Shown here piece after piece: positions 1 to 5,578 of a DNA stretch of 7,280 nucleotides; within the stretch, counting starts at the first letter, position 1, and each line of letters opens with the position of its first letter. A program made the position numbers and the translations under genes. This DNA is from Thermoplasmata archaeon (lineage in GTDB: Archaea; Thermoplasmatota; Thermoplasmata; Lutacidiplasmatales; UBA184): assembly GCA_022750355.1 (NCBI GenBank), contig JAKIVW010000096.1, positions 1-7,280 of the forward strand, written 5' to 3'. The notes beneath the pieces were generated by a model. That model was given only the letters and a program-made list of their open reading frames with translations. It was not told the origin of the DNA and ran no database searches.

Positions 1-897
1 CCAGTCACCGTTTCCGGCGGGCAGCGTCGGATGGGAATCGGCGAGCGCCGTGATCGTGTTGTTCACGCTGGCTCGAACGAAATTGCCCGCAGGATTTTCA
101 ACCGCTCCAAAGCTGATGCCCCCGTTGAGCGCATAGTTCAGATCCACGTAGCTGATGGCGTACGGTGTCTTCGAAACGTACCCGGCGACCCCTGCGTTCT
201 TCGGTTGCCCGCTTCCGACGGGGAAGTCCACTTCGAGTCCCTTACCAATCGTACTCGCCCACGTCGGGCTTTCGAGAGAGAGGAAGCTGGTCCAGATGAA
301 GGTCGTGCCGCTTCCGTCCGACCGGAACACGACCTGAATTGAGTTGGACGGCAACTGGACCCCTGGGTTCAGCGCCGCAATGGCCGGCGAGTTCCACGTC
401 GTAATCATCCCCATGTAGATTTCTGCGAGCACGGTCCCATTGAAGTTGAGGGACTCGACGCCAGGGACGTTGTAGATCGGCACCACCCCGCCGGCCGATT
501 CAGGAATGGCGAGAAGCCCGGGTACCGCAACTCGCTGCGCGGGATCGAGCGGAGCGTCGCTTGCACCGAACTGGATCGTCTTGGCGCTGATGCCGGTGAT
601 TCCGGCCGAACTCCCGACGGAGGCGTAGTTGAGGGTCGTGCCTCCCCCATAGATGCTCTCCCACTGAAACATCAGGGGATACACGAGTGAGGATCCCGCA
701 CCAAGGATGTTGACGCCGGCGGGGGGCGCACAGTTGCCCGGCCCCGACCCCGAGGAACCCTTGAACCATCCCCCGGCGAAACCGGCGAGGACGATCACGA
801 CGACCGCTACGATTGCGAGGGCAGCGTACGCCGGGGTACGCGCGCGCTTTCGTACCATCGTCTCAGCCGGCGTCGATCCCGTTGTAGTGTTCATCAT
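1..897 (-). CDS. pstS: PstS-type phosphate-binding protein, membrane-anchored (C-terminus beyond window)
   Basis: This is the extracytoplasmic phosphate-binding subunit of a Pst-type ABC importer. The frame is open for 299 codons from the ATG at 897 to the window edge, so the C-terminus is missing. Residues 15-21 are basic and about 22-42 form one hydrophobic helix with no convincing lipobox, so it is probably an N-terminal anchor or uncleaved signal. The binding-protein core starts near residue 62. It shows the family ligand loops: GAGSSLVYP (66-74), GSSAG (95-99), GASDAPL (111-117) and RSDGSGTT (202-209). These match E. coli PstS closely by eye, including the counterparts of Asp56, Arg135 and Ser139-Thr141. 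ATG codons stand at 897 and 894; the first was chosen. An AGGA lies 11 nt upstream, a weak ribosome site. Permease and ATPase genes could follow to the left but are not visible. The family call is firm; ligand specificity is inferred. Confidence 0.93.
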   Translation of the reverse strand, partial: MMNTTTGSTPAETMVRKRARTPAYAALAIVAVVVIVLAGFAGGWFKGSSGSGPGNCAPPAGVNILGAGSSLVYPLMFQWESIYGGGTTLNYASVGSSAGITGISAKTIQFGASDAPLDPAQRVAVPGLLAIPESAGGVVPIYNVPGVESLNFNGTVLAEIYMGMITTWNSPAIAALNPGVQLPSNSIQVVFRSDGSGTTFIWTSFLSLESPTWASTIGKGLEVDFPVGSGQPKNAGVAGYVSKTPYAISYVDLNYALNGGISFGAVENPAGNFVRASVNNTITALADSHPTLPAGNGDW

Positions 898-954
898 GGA
901 ATCTGAAATCCTAAGGAGTGTCGGCTCGGTTTCCTTCCAGTCTTCGGTCGTCGA

Positions 955-963
955 GATTTAAGC
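955..963 (-). promoter_or_regulatory. TATA-like box for pstS
   Basis: On the minus strand this reads GCTTAAATC, the only AT-rich core upstream of the pstS ATG at 897. Its centre is about 60 nt from the ATG, so a start about 25 nt downstream would give a leader of 35-40 nt. It is followed by TCGACG (954-949), also found just after the proposed box of the pilin-PstS gene. There is no strong purine-rich BRE. The rest of 964-1103 shows no convincing gene. Confidence 0.45.
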
Positions 964-1103
964 GGGACGGATGGGGGGTAACGAGCCGGCCATACTGCAC
1001 GGTCGTGTTCGTAGACGGACGGAATCTCCGGAGTTTCTGAGGAATCTCGAAGAGTCGTCTGAACGAAAGGCCACGGGCTTCTAGTTCCTCAACCGTACCG
1101 TTC

Positions 1104-1130
1104 AAAATCCCCCAGGGTTTCCCCCGGGGG
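1104..1130 (-). terminator. Hairpin terminator with GAAA loop after the pilin-PstS gene
   Basis: About 40 nt past the stop codon of the pilin-PstS gene, the minus-strand RNA can form a 9-bp stem, CCCCCGGGG with CCCUGGGGG (one G-U pair), closed by a GAAA tetraloop (1130-1109). AUUUU follows at 1108-1104. This looks like an intrinsic terminator. The U tract is short, and archaeal termination relies more on U tracts than on hairpins, so it could also be a stabilising 3' end. The same bases hold a perfect DNA palindrome, TTCCCCCGGGGGAA (1119-1132). Confidence 0.55.
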
Positions 1131-1169
1131 AAGGAAAGGGTTGCTTCTGCCGGACCTACCCCGCCGCCC

Positions 1170-2603
1170 TTAGACCGAGTAGATGCTGACCTCTTGGGTC
1201 TCCGTCGCCAGCAGGATGTTGTTCGCCGGGTCCGTGATGAACTGGAGGAACCGCTGGACCTCGCCAGTCGGAGGCGCCAGGGTCACGAACTCGAACGGCC
1301 GCCATCCATTGTAGGCGTTCACCGTCGTCGAGGTCCCGGTGATTCCCGCGGCGATCGTTCCCGCGTTGCCCGTCGTGGGGTCCACGGCTCCGAACGTCAG
1401 AGTCGCGGCGTTGACGATGCCCGAGCCGAGGGTCTGGTGGTCCGCGAGGTACGGGATAATCCCGGCGGTTCCGAGGCCCGCGGTCGAGCGCGCCAATCCG
1501 TCGGAAGCGTAGCCGATGGAGTTCACGTTGGCCAAGACGTTCGAGATAACTCCAGGGTTACCGTTTCCCTGCTGCGCAGCCGGGAAGGTCATGCCGCAGT
1601 CGCTCAGGACGTTGTTGCCGCCGCACCCGCCGAAGCCCGTGTCGAGGTAGTTGGCCGCCCAGCTCGTCGTGAACGAGTTGGAGTGGGCCGCGTCCAAGAG
1701 GCGAGCCTCGAAGGCCTGGGTGGTGCCGCTCGCGTCGGAGCGCTCCTCGGGGACGATGACCGCCCCGGTCCCGGACGCGCAAACGGTCCAGCCGCACGGG
1801 GTAGGCGAGCCCACACCAGTGGCCGCGCAAACGTCGTTGGTGTAGCCAGCGCCAGTGCAAGCTATGCCTGGCGCAGCCGGGACTCCGGTGGCAGCCTCAG
1901 GGCTGTCCGCAGCCACACCGATACCGGTGAAGGTCGCGCCCTGGGACGCCGCCGGGATCTGGGCCCAGGTCAGGCCACCCGCGCCAAGCGCCGGGAGACC
2001 GGCGATGACCGCCACGCCGTTAATCGTGGTGACCGGGAGGGTCGTGCCCGTCGAGCTACCCACACCGTAGATGTAGGTCAGCGTGTCGTAGCTGATGCTC
2101 AGGAGGCCGTGGGGGTTCGTCCCGGCAACCACCACATCGACCGCGTCGTACGCGATCGTCGTGACGGTGATGCCCGGGGTCGAAGGACACCCATCGTTCG
2201 CCTGGAGCAGCGCGGGAGTCTCCAACGAAGAAGACTCGCCGACGTCGACATTGCGCGCGCACACCGCGAGCATGCCGGCGCCAGAACCGCCCTGGTTCAC
2301 GCTGATCGTGACATCAGAGTTGTTCTGCTCGAATTGCGTCGCTGCCAGTTGCGTAAAGGGGTACACCGACGTGCTCCCTCCGATCGACACTGTGGACTGG
2401 GCTCCCGGTTGGCCGATGCCACCCGTAACGTTGCCCTGCCAAGCGACGAGCCAGAGATAGAGCGCCGCCGCGGCCGCGACCGCGATGAGAATCAGAATCA
2501 GCGTCGCCACGACGGGCGAAACCGCTGCATTCTTCTTCGTACCGCGGAGGCCCCGGAGGTACCTCTGCTTTCGTTCTCTCTTGGTCGCATTCATTCCGCT
2601 CAT
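1170..2603 (-). CDS. PstS-like solute-binding protein with type IV pilin (class III) signal
   Basis: A 477-residue extracellular binding protein that appears to carry a prepilin-type N-terminus. Residues 1-25 are strongly basic, then AAVSPVVATLILILIAVAA (26-44) opens a long hydrophobic helix ending in LYLWLVAW (48-55). This is the archaeal pilin N-terminal pattern (PF07790-like), with prepilin peptidase cleavage expected near residues 25-27. A PstS/PBP-like fold follows: GGSTSVYPF (75-83), GGSGAG (105-110), VDVGESSS (119-126), ERSDASGTT (287-295) and a late NSIGYASDG (361-369). An Ala/Gly-rich stretch of about 100 residues (180-283) replaces the short segment normally found before the RSDxSGT loop and holds four of the eight cysteines (249, 259, 270, 275). 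The frame is open upstream to TTG 2708 and ATG 2696. ATG 2603 was chosen because it gives a typical prepilin leader and leaves the hairpins in the untranslated leader; ATG 2594 is also possible. It diverges from a pilus-assembly operon, its likely exporter or assembler. Ligand unknown, phosphate most likely. Confidence 0.85.
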   Translation of the reverse strand: MSGMNATKRERKQRYLRGLRGTKKNAAVSPVVATLILILIAVAAAAALYLWLVAWQGNVTGGIGQPGAQSTVSIGGSTSVYPFTQLAATQFEQNNSDVTISVNQGGSGAGMLAVCARNVDVGESSSLETPALLQANDGCPSTPGITVTTIAYDAVDVVVAGTNPHGLLSISYDTLTYIYGVGSSTGTTLPVTTINGVAVIAGLPALGAGGLTWAQIPAASQGATFTGIGVAADSPEAATGVPAAPGIACTGAGYTNDVCAATGVGSPTPCGWTVCASGTGAVIVPEERSDASGTTQAFEARLLDAAHSNSFTTSWAANYLDTGFGGCGGNNVLSDCGMTFPAAQQGNGNPGVISNVLANVNSIGYASDGLARSTAGLGTAGIIPYLADHQTLGSGIVNAATLTFGAVDPTTGNAGTIAAGITGTSTTVNAYNGWRPFEFVTLAPPTGEVQRFLQFITDPANNILLATETQEVSIYSV

Positions 2604-2643
2604 CTCTCTCGTTTTTCCCCCTTGTTCGTTTTGGTGCGAGGTT

Positions 2644-2661
2644 GTCCCCGGTTGCGGGGAC
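2644..2661 (-). promoter_or_regulatory. Perfect inverted repeat in the leader of the pilin-PstS gene
   Basis: GTCCCCG and CGGGGAC form a perfect 7-bp inverted repeat around a 4-nt loop. It ends about 40 nt upstream of the chosen start. It could be an RNA hairpin in the 5' leader or a DNA operator; the sequence does not decide. If translation began at 2696 or 2708 it would lie inside coding sequence. Confidence 0.4.
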
Positions 2662-2684
2662 CACGTTGCGGCTCGAGGACGGGC

Positions 2685-2704
2685 CCCGGCGTTCATATGC
2701 CGGG
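2685..2704 (-). promoter_or_regulatory. Second inverted repeat upstream of the pilin-PstS gene
   Basis: CCCGGC and GCCGGG form a 6-bp perfect stem around an 8-nt AT-richer loop containing CATATG. It lies just inside the predicted 5' end of the transcript if the TATA-like box at 2730-2738 is used. CATATG in the loop could itself be mistaken for, or act as, a TATA element, giving a shorter transcript. Function unknown. Confidence 0.3.
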
Positions 2705-2729
2705 CCAAACGAGAAGCCGTAAGACGTCG

Positions 2730-2738
2730 ATAATTTCG
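2730..2738 (-). promoter_or_regulatory. BRE/TATA-like element for the pilin-PstS gene
   Basis: The minus strand reads CGAAATTAT, preceded by CC and followed by CGACG. A purine run before an AT core fits an archaeal BRE/TATA. Transcription would begin near 2705-2710, giving a leader of about 100 nt to the chosen ATG at 2603, long for an archaeal mRNA and containing both inverted repeats. An alternative element is CATATG at 2694-2699. Confidence 0.4.
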
Positions 2739-2814
2739 GGTCTCACGGTTGTCGGAATAGTCATGTTGTCTAACCCGGAGGGCTACGGAATCTACGGCTT
2801 CTCCGTGCGCACGG

Positions 2815-2821
2815 CTTTATC
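2815..2821 (+). promoter_or_regulatory. TATA-like box of the pilus-assembly operon
   Basis: CTTTATC is the best AT-rich core before the ATPase gene, within very GC-rich flanks. Its centre is about 28 nt from the ATG at 2846, so transcription should start at or within a few bases of that ATG. No ribosome binding site precedes the ATG. Together these indicate a leaderless mRNA, a common arrangement for first genes of archaeal operons. Confidence 0.5.
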
Positions 2822-2845
2822 CCGCCCCCACGAGTTCGGGACCGA

Positions 2846-4621
2846 ATGACCACCTCCGGGGCTGCCGGCCGTTCGGCCGGGTCGACGGAGGAACGTTCCA
2901 CCTCCTCGGCGACGCGGGGTCGAGGCGCTCCCCTCGCGCCCAAGGACCGGGGCAGCCTCAAGCGGGCGGCCCGAGCGCTCGAGGCGCGGCTGATCACGCG
3001 GGCCTCGACACCCGAGAAGGTCCTGATCCAGGCCGAACTGGGCTACATGCGGCGCCAACTCCTCCGGGACCGAAAATCCGTGGATGTCACGTACCCGGTC
3101 AACCCACCGTTCGCGTTCATCCGCATCTACTTCAGCGCCAAGGACAGCGAACTTCGTTACGAAGCCCTCGAGCCGACCATCCGGCCTCGCGAGGCGGAGC
3201 AGATCGTGCAGATCCGGACCAAGATGGAGTCCGTCATGTCCCAGGAGGAATTGCCCGCCCACGAGGGGCAATCGTTCGAGGAATCTCCCGCCCTCCGTGA
3301 CTACCTCCAAAAGCGATTCCTCACCGCGCTCGACCTCTACGACATCACCGTCGCCCCCAAGCGCCAACCGGTGCTGCTGTACTACTTGCAACGGGAGTTC
3401 TTGGGTCTGGGCCGGACGGACTGCGTGCTCCGGGACCCCTTCCTGGAGGACATCAGTTGCCTCGGCCCGGAGATTCCGCTCTACGTGTTCCACCGCGTCT
3501 ACGGTTCGATGAAGACCAACGTCTCGTATTCGGGCGAGATCGAACTCAACAAGTACATCTTCCGACTCGCGCAGATCGCCGGGAAGCACATCTCCATCTA
3601 CCAACCGATCCTCGACGCTACGTTGCAGGACGGGAGCCGCATCAACCTGACTCTCGGAACGGAGGTCACGCGAAAGGGCTCCACCTTTTCCATCCGTAAG
3701 TTCTCTCACGACCCGGTATCGCCGATCGACCTGCTGAAATTTGGTTCGGTATCGCCGTTCGAGCTCGCCTACTTCTGGACCCTCGTCGAGCACCACCGCT
3801 CGCTGTTGATCTCGGGGGGGACCGCCGCGGGGAAGACCACGTTCCTCAACGCCGTCTGCATGTTCGTCCGGCCCGAGGACAAGATCGTTTCGATCGAAGA
3901 CACGCCCGAGATCCAGATCGACCACCAGAACTGGATCCAGTCGGTCGCGCGGACCGGCTACGGGATGGCGAGCGGGATCAGTGGGGCGTCAGGGGTTTCG
4001 GGACTGAGCGGGAACGCCCACCGATCGGCGGGTACGGTGACGCTGTTCGACCTGCTCGTGGCGGCCCTCCGGCAGCGGCCCGAGTACGTCATCGTCGGCG
4101 AGGTCCGAGGGACGGAATCCTTCACGCTCTTCCAAGCGATCTCCGTCGGCCATGCCTCCATGTCGACCATCCACGCGGGTTCCATCGCGGAGCTCCTTCA
4201 CCGGATCGAGAACGAGCCCATGAACATTCCCCGGGTCCTTTTCCAGGCCCTGGACGCGGTCGCCTTCCCGGCCCAGGTGGTCGTGCGGGACTCTCGAGTT
4301 CGTCGCATCATGGCGGTGACGGAGATTCTCGAAGTGGACAGTGTCACGAACGAGATGCTCACGAACGACATCTTCCGCTGGGCACCCGACACGGACTCGT
4401 TCACATACCTGGGGCGCAGCTTTGTGCTCGAGCACATCGCGGAACGGTCCGGTAAAGATATCGTCGCCCTGACGGCGGAGATGAAGCGGAAGGAACATTA
4501 CCTCAAACTCATGGACCGACTCAACATGACTTACTATCGGGATGTGAGTCGAGCGATCGCGGCCTACTACACCGACGCCGCGGAAGCGGTGGCGACCCTC
4601 GAAAAGCGACTCGGCACCTGA
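2846..4621 (+). CDS. Type II/IV secretion (TadA/PilT-family) ATPase of a type IV-pilus-like system
   Basis: A 591-residue cytoplasmic hexameric-type ATPase that should power pilus or surface-structure assembly. Residues 1-40 are Ser/Arg/Gly-rich and probably disordered. An N-terminal domain of about 250 residues follows, then the RecA-like core: Walker A GGTAAGKTT (324-332), Asp box SIEDTPEIQI (349-358), Walker B region YVIVGEVRG (414-422, catalytic-type Glu419) and His box GHASMSTIHAG (435-445). All key motifs look intact. The oddity is five successive Ser-Gly-X triplets at 376-390, between the Asp box and Walker B. The C-terminal 100 residues are mixed charged and helical. The start at 2846 fits the TATA spacing of a leaderless message. 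It is the first gene of a three-gene operon, 6 nt before the first platform gene. Archaeal relatives are the pilus ATPases of PilB, EpdL and BasE type; which subfamily cannot be fixed by eye, and archaellum ArlI is less likely without other arl genes. Confidence 0.95.
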   Translation: MTTSGAAGRSAGSTEERSTSSATRGRGAPLAPKDRGSLKRAARALEARLITRASTPEKVLIQAELGYMRRQLLRDRKSVDVTYPVNPPFAFIRIYFSAKDSELRYEALEPTIRPREAEQIVQIRTKMESVMSQEELPAHEGQSFEESPALRDYLQKRFLTALDLYDITVAPKRQPVLLYYLQREFLGLGRTDCVLRDPFLEDISCLGPEIPLYVFHRVYGSMKTNVSYSGEIELNKYIFRLAQIAGKHISIYQPILDATLQDGSRINLTLGTEVTRKGSTFSIRKFSHDPVSPIDLLKFGSVSPFELAYFWTLVEHHRSLLISGGTAAGKTTFLNAVCMFVRPEDKIVSIEDTPEIQIDHQNWIQSVARTGYGMASGISGASGVSGLSGNAHRSAGTVTLFDLLVAALRQRPEYVIVGEVRGTESFTLFQAISVGHASMSTIHAGSIAELLHRIENEPMNIPRVLFQALDAVAFPAQVVVRDSRVRRIMAVTEILEVDSVTNEMLTNDIFRWAPDTDSFTYLGRSFVLEHIAERSGKDIVALTAEMKRKEHYLKLMDRLNMTYYRDVSRAIAAYYTDAAEAVATLEKRLGT

Positions 4622-4624
4622 GGG
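4620..4624 (+). promoter_or_regulatory. Ribosome binding site of the first platform gene
   Basis: GAGGG overlaps the ATPase stop codon TGA (4619-4621) and stands 3 nt before the ATG at 4628. The close spacing suggests coupled translation and fixes this start. Confidence 0.55.
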
Positions 4625-4627
4625 ACT

Positions 4628-5578
4628 ATGTCGACCACGGTGAAGCGCGCCGTCGTGACCGCTACGGATTCGAGCGACGGGACCGCCTCGAAACCGGCGA
4701 CCCCGGTCGTCTCGAAGTATCGTACCTTCTGCTATCGCCTCCTCGGAGAGCGGTTCGACGCGGGGGAGGGGCGGGAGACGATCACCGAGCAGTTGCAGCG
4801 GGCCGGAATGACCATCTCGCCCGGCATGCACTACTCGGTCGAAATCGTGACCTCGGTCATCGCGGCCGTGGTGGGGTTCGTCATCAGCCTCTTGCTCTTC
4901 GCAGGTGTGCTCCACACCCCGAACTGGTACCTTTACGTTCTCGTCATAACAGCGATCGCAGCCGGGGCGACGATCGGTGGTTTCAACTTCCTCATCACGT
5001 CGCGCATCGCCAATCGGAAGGATGAACTGGATCGAGAACTCCCGTTCACGCTTAGCGAGCTCTCCGTGCTCGCGAGCACCGGGACGTCTCCCATCCGGCT
5101 CGTCCGCCGCATGGCCGCGCGAGACCACGACCCGGCCATGACCGCCGAGTTCAAGCGGGTCGTTTACAAGGCGGACATCCAGGGTAAGGACCTCATCACG
5201 GCACTCGCGGAGACCGCCAAAGAGTCCGCATCGACTTCGGTGCGGGAAGCGTTCTGGGATCTGGCCAACATGATCCATCAGGGCGGCAACCTCGACGAGT
5301 ATCTGCGGACGAAGTCGGACGATGTGATGAAGCTCCGCCGCTCCGTGCAGGAGGAGTTCATCGATCGACTGACGACGTTCCTCGACATGTACGTCAGCCT
5401 CGTCCTCACCGGGATATTGCTGCTCGCCGTCGCCGCATTCTTGATCAATGCCCTCGGAAGCACCGCCGGCGGGTTGAACGCGAACGAACTCCTCCTCCTC
5501 CTCACCTTCGGATTAGTCCCGGTATCCGTGGCCATGACCATCATCCTGATTTCCATCGCCTACGCGAGGGCCGAATGA
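4628..5578 (+). CDS. TadB/TadC-like platform protein with one T2SSF domain
   Basis: A 316-residue inner-platform membrane protein of a type IV-pilus-like machine, expected to contact the ATPase and pilin subunits. Residues 1-30 are Ser/Thr-rich and polar, and about 31-66 form a cytoplasmic helical lead. Two membrane helices sit at about 71-94 and 100-124, a cytoplasmic T2SSF-type helical domain (PF00482-like) at about 130-250, with LPFTLSELSVLASTGTSP (138-155) typical of its first helix, and two more helices at about 253-275 and 287-312. It has one T2SSF domain, unlike two-domain PilC or ArlJ; this matches the TadB/TadC or archaeal EpdJ/EpdK arrangement, in which two such proteins make the platform. 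The second partner follows directly, overlapping by 4 nt in an ATGA. The family call is firm; a TadB versus TadC assignment is not attempted. Confidence 0.92.
   Translation: MSTTVKRAVVTATDSSDGTASKPATPVVSKYRTFCYRLLGERFDAGEGRETITEQLQRAGMTISPGMHYSVEIVTSVIAAVVGFVISLLLFAGVLHTPNWYLYVLVITAIAAGATIGGFNFLITSRIANRKDELDRELPFTLSELSVLASTGTSPIRLVRRMAARDHDPAMTAEFKRVVYKADIQGKDLITALAETAKESASTSVREAFWDLANMIHQGGNLDEYLRTKSDDVMKLRRSVQEEFIDRLTTFLDMYVSLVLTGILLLAVAAFLINALGSTAGGLNANELLLLLTFGLVPVSVAMTIILISIAYARAE
5566..5570 (+). promoter_or_regulatory. Ribosome binding site of the second platform gene
   Basis: GAGGG lies within the end of the preceding gene, 4 nt before the ATG at 5575, which overlaps the previous stop codon as ATGA. 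It is the same pentamer as before the other internal gene and supports this start and translational coupling. Confidence 0.55.

Noticed and set aside
911..1105. Small minus-strand frame (64 codons, TTG start) between the two pstS genes
   Set aside because: It begins inside the U tract of the terminator, has no ribosome site, and overlaps the proposed pstS promoter. No membrane segment or motif is seen.
2604..2708. N-terminal extension of the pilin-PstS protein to ATG 2696 or TTG 2708
   Set aside because: It would add about 31-35 Pro/Gly/Thr-rich residues before an already complete prepilin leader and would cover both hairpins. Kept as an alternative, not as the main call.
1194..2849. Open plus-strand frame of 551 codons antisense to the pilin-PstS gene
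   Set aside because: Its translation is Arg/Gly/Asp-rich with no recognisable motif, and it lies opposite a gene with clear PstS and pilin motifs. Long antisense frames are expected in GC-rich DNA.
2792..3925. Open minus-strand frame of 377 codons opposite the ATPase gene
   Set aside because: Low-complexity Arg/Asp/Glu/Val-rich translation with no family resemblance; the opposite strand has intact ATPase motifs.
3989..5278. Open minus-strand frame of 429 codons opposite the ATPase and first platform gene
   Set aside because: Spans a real gene boundary on the other strand and has Arg/His/Asp-rich shadow composition. No motif supports it.
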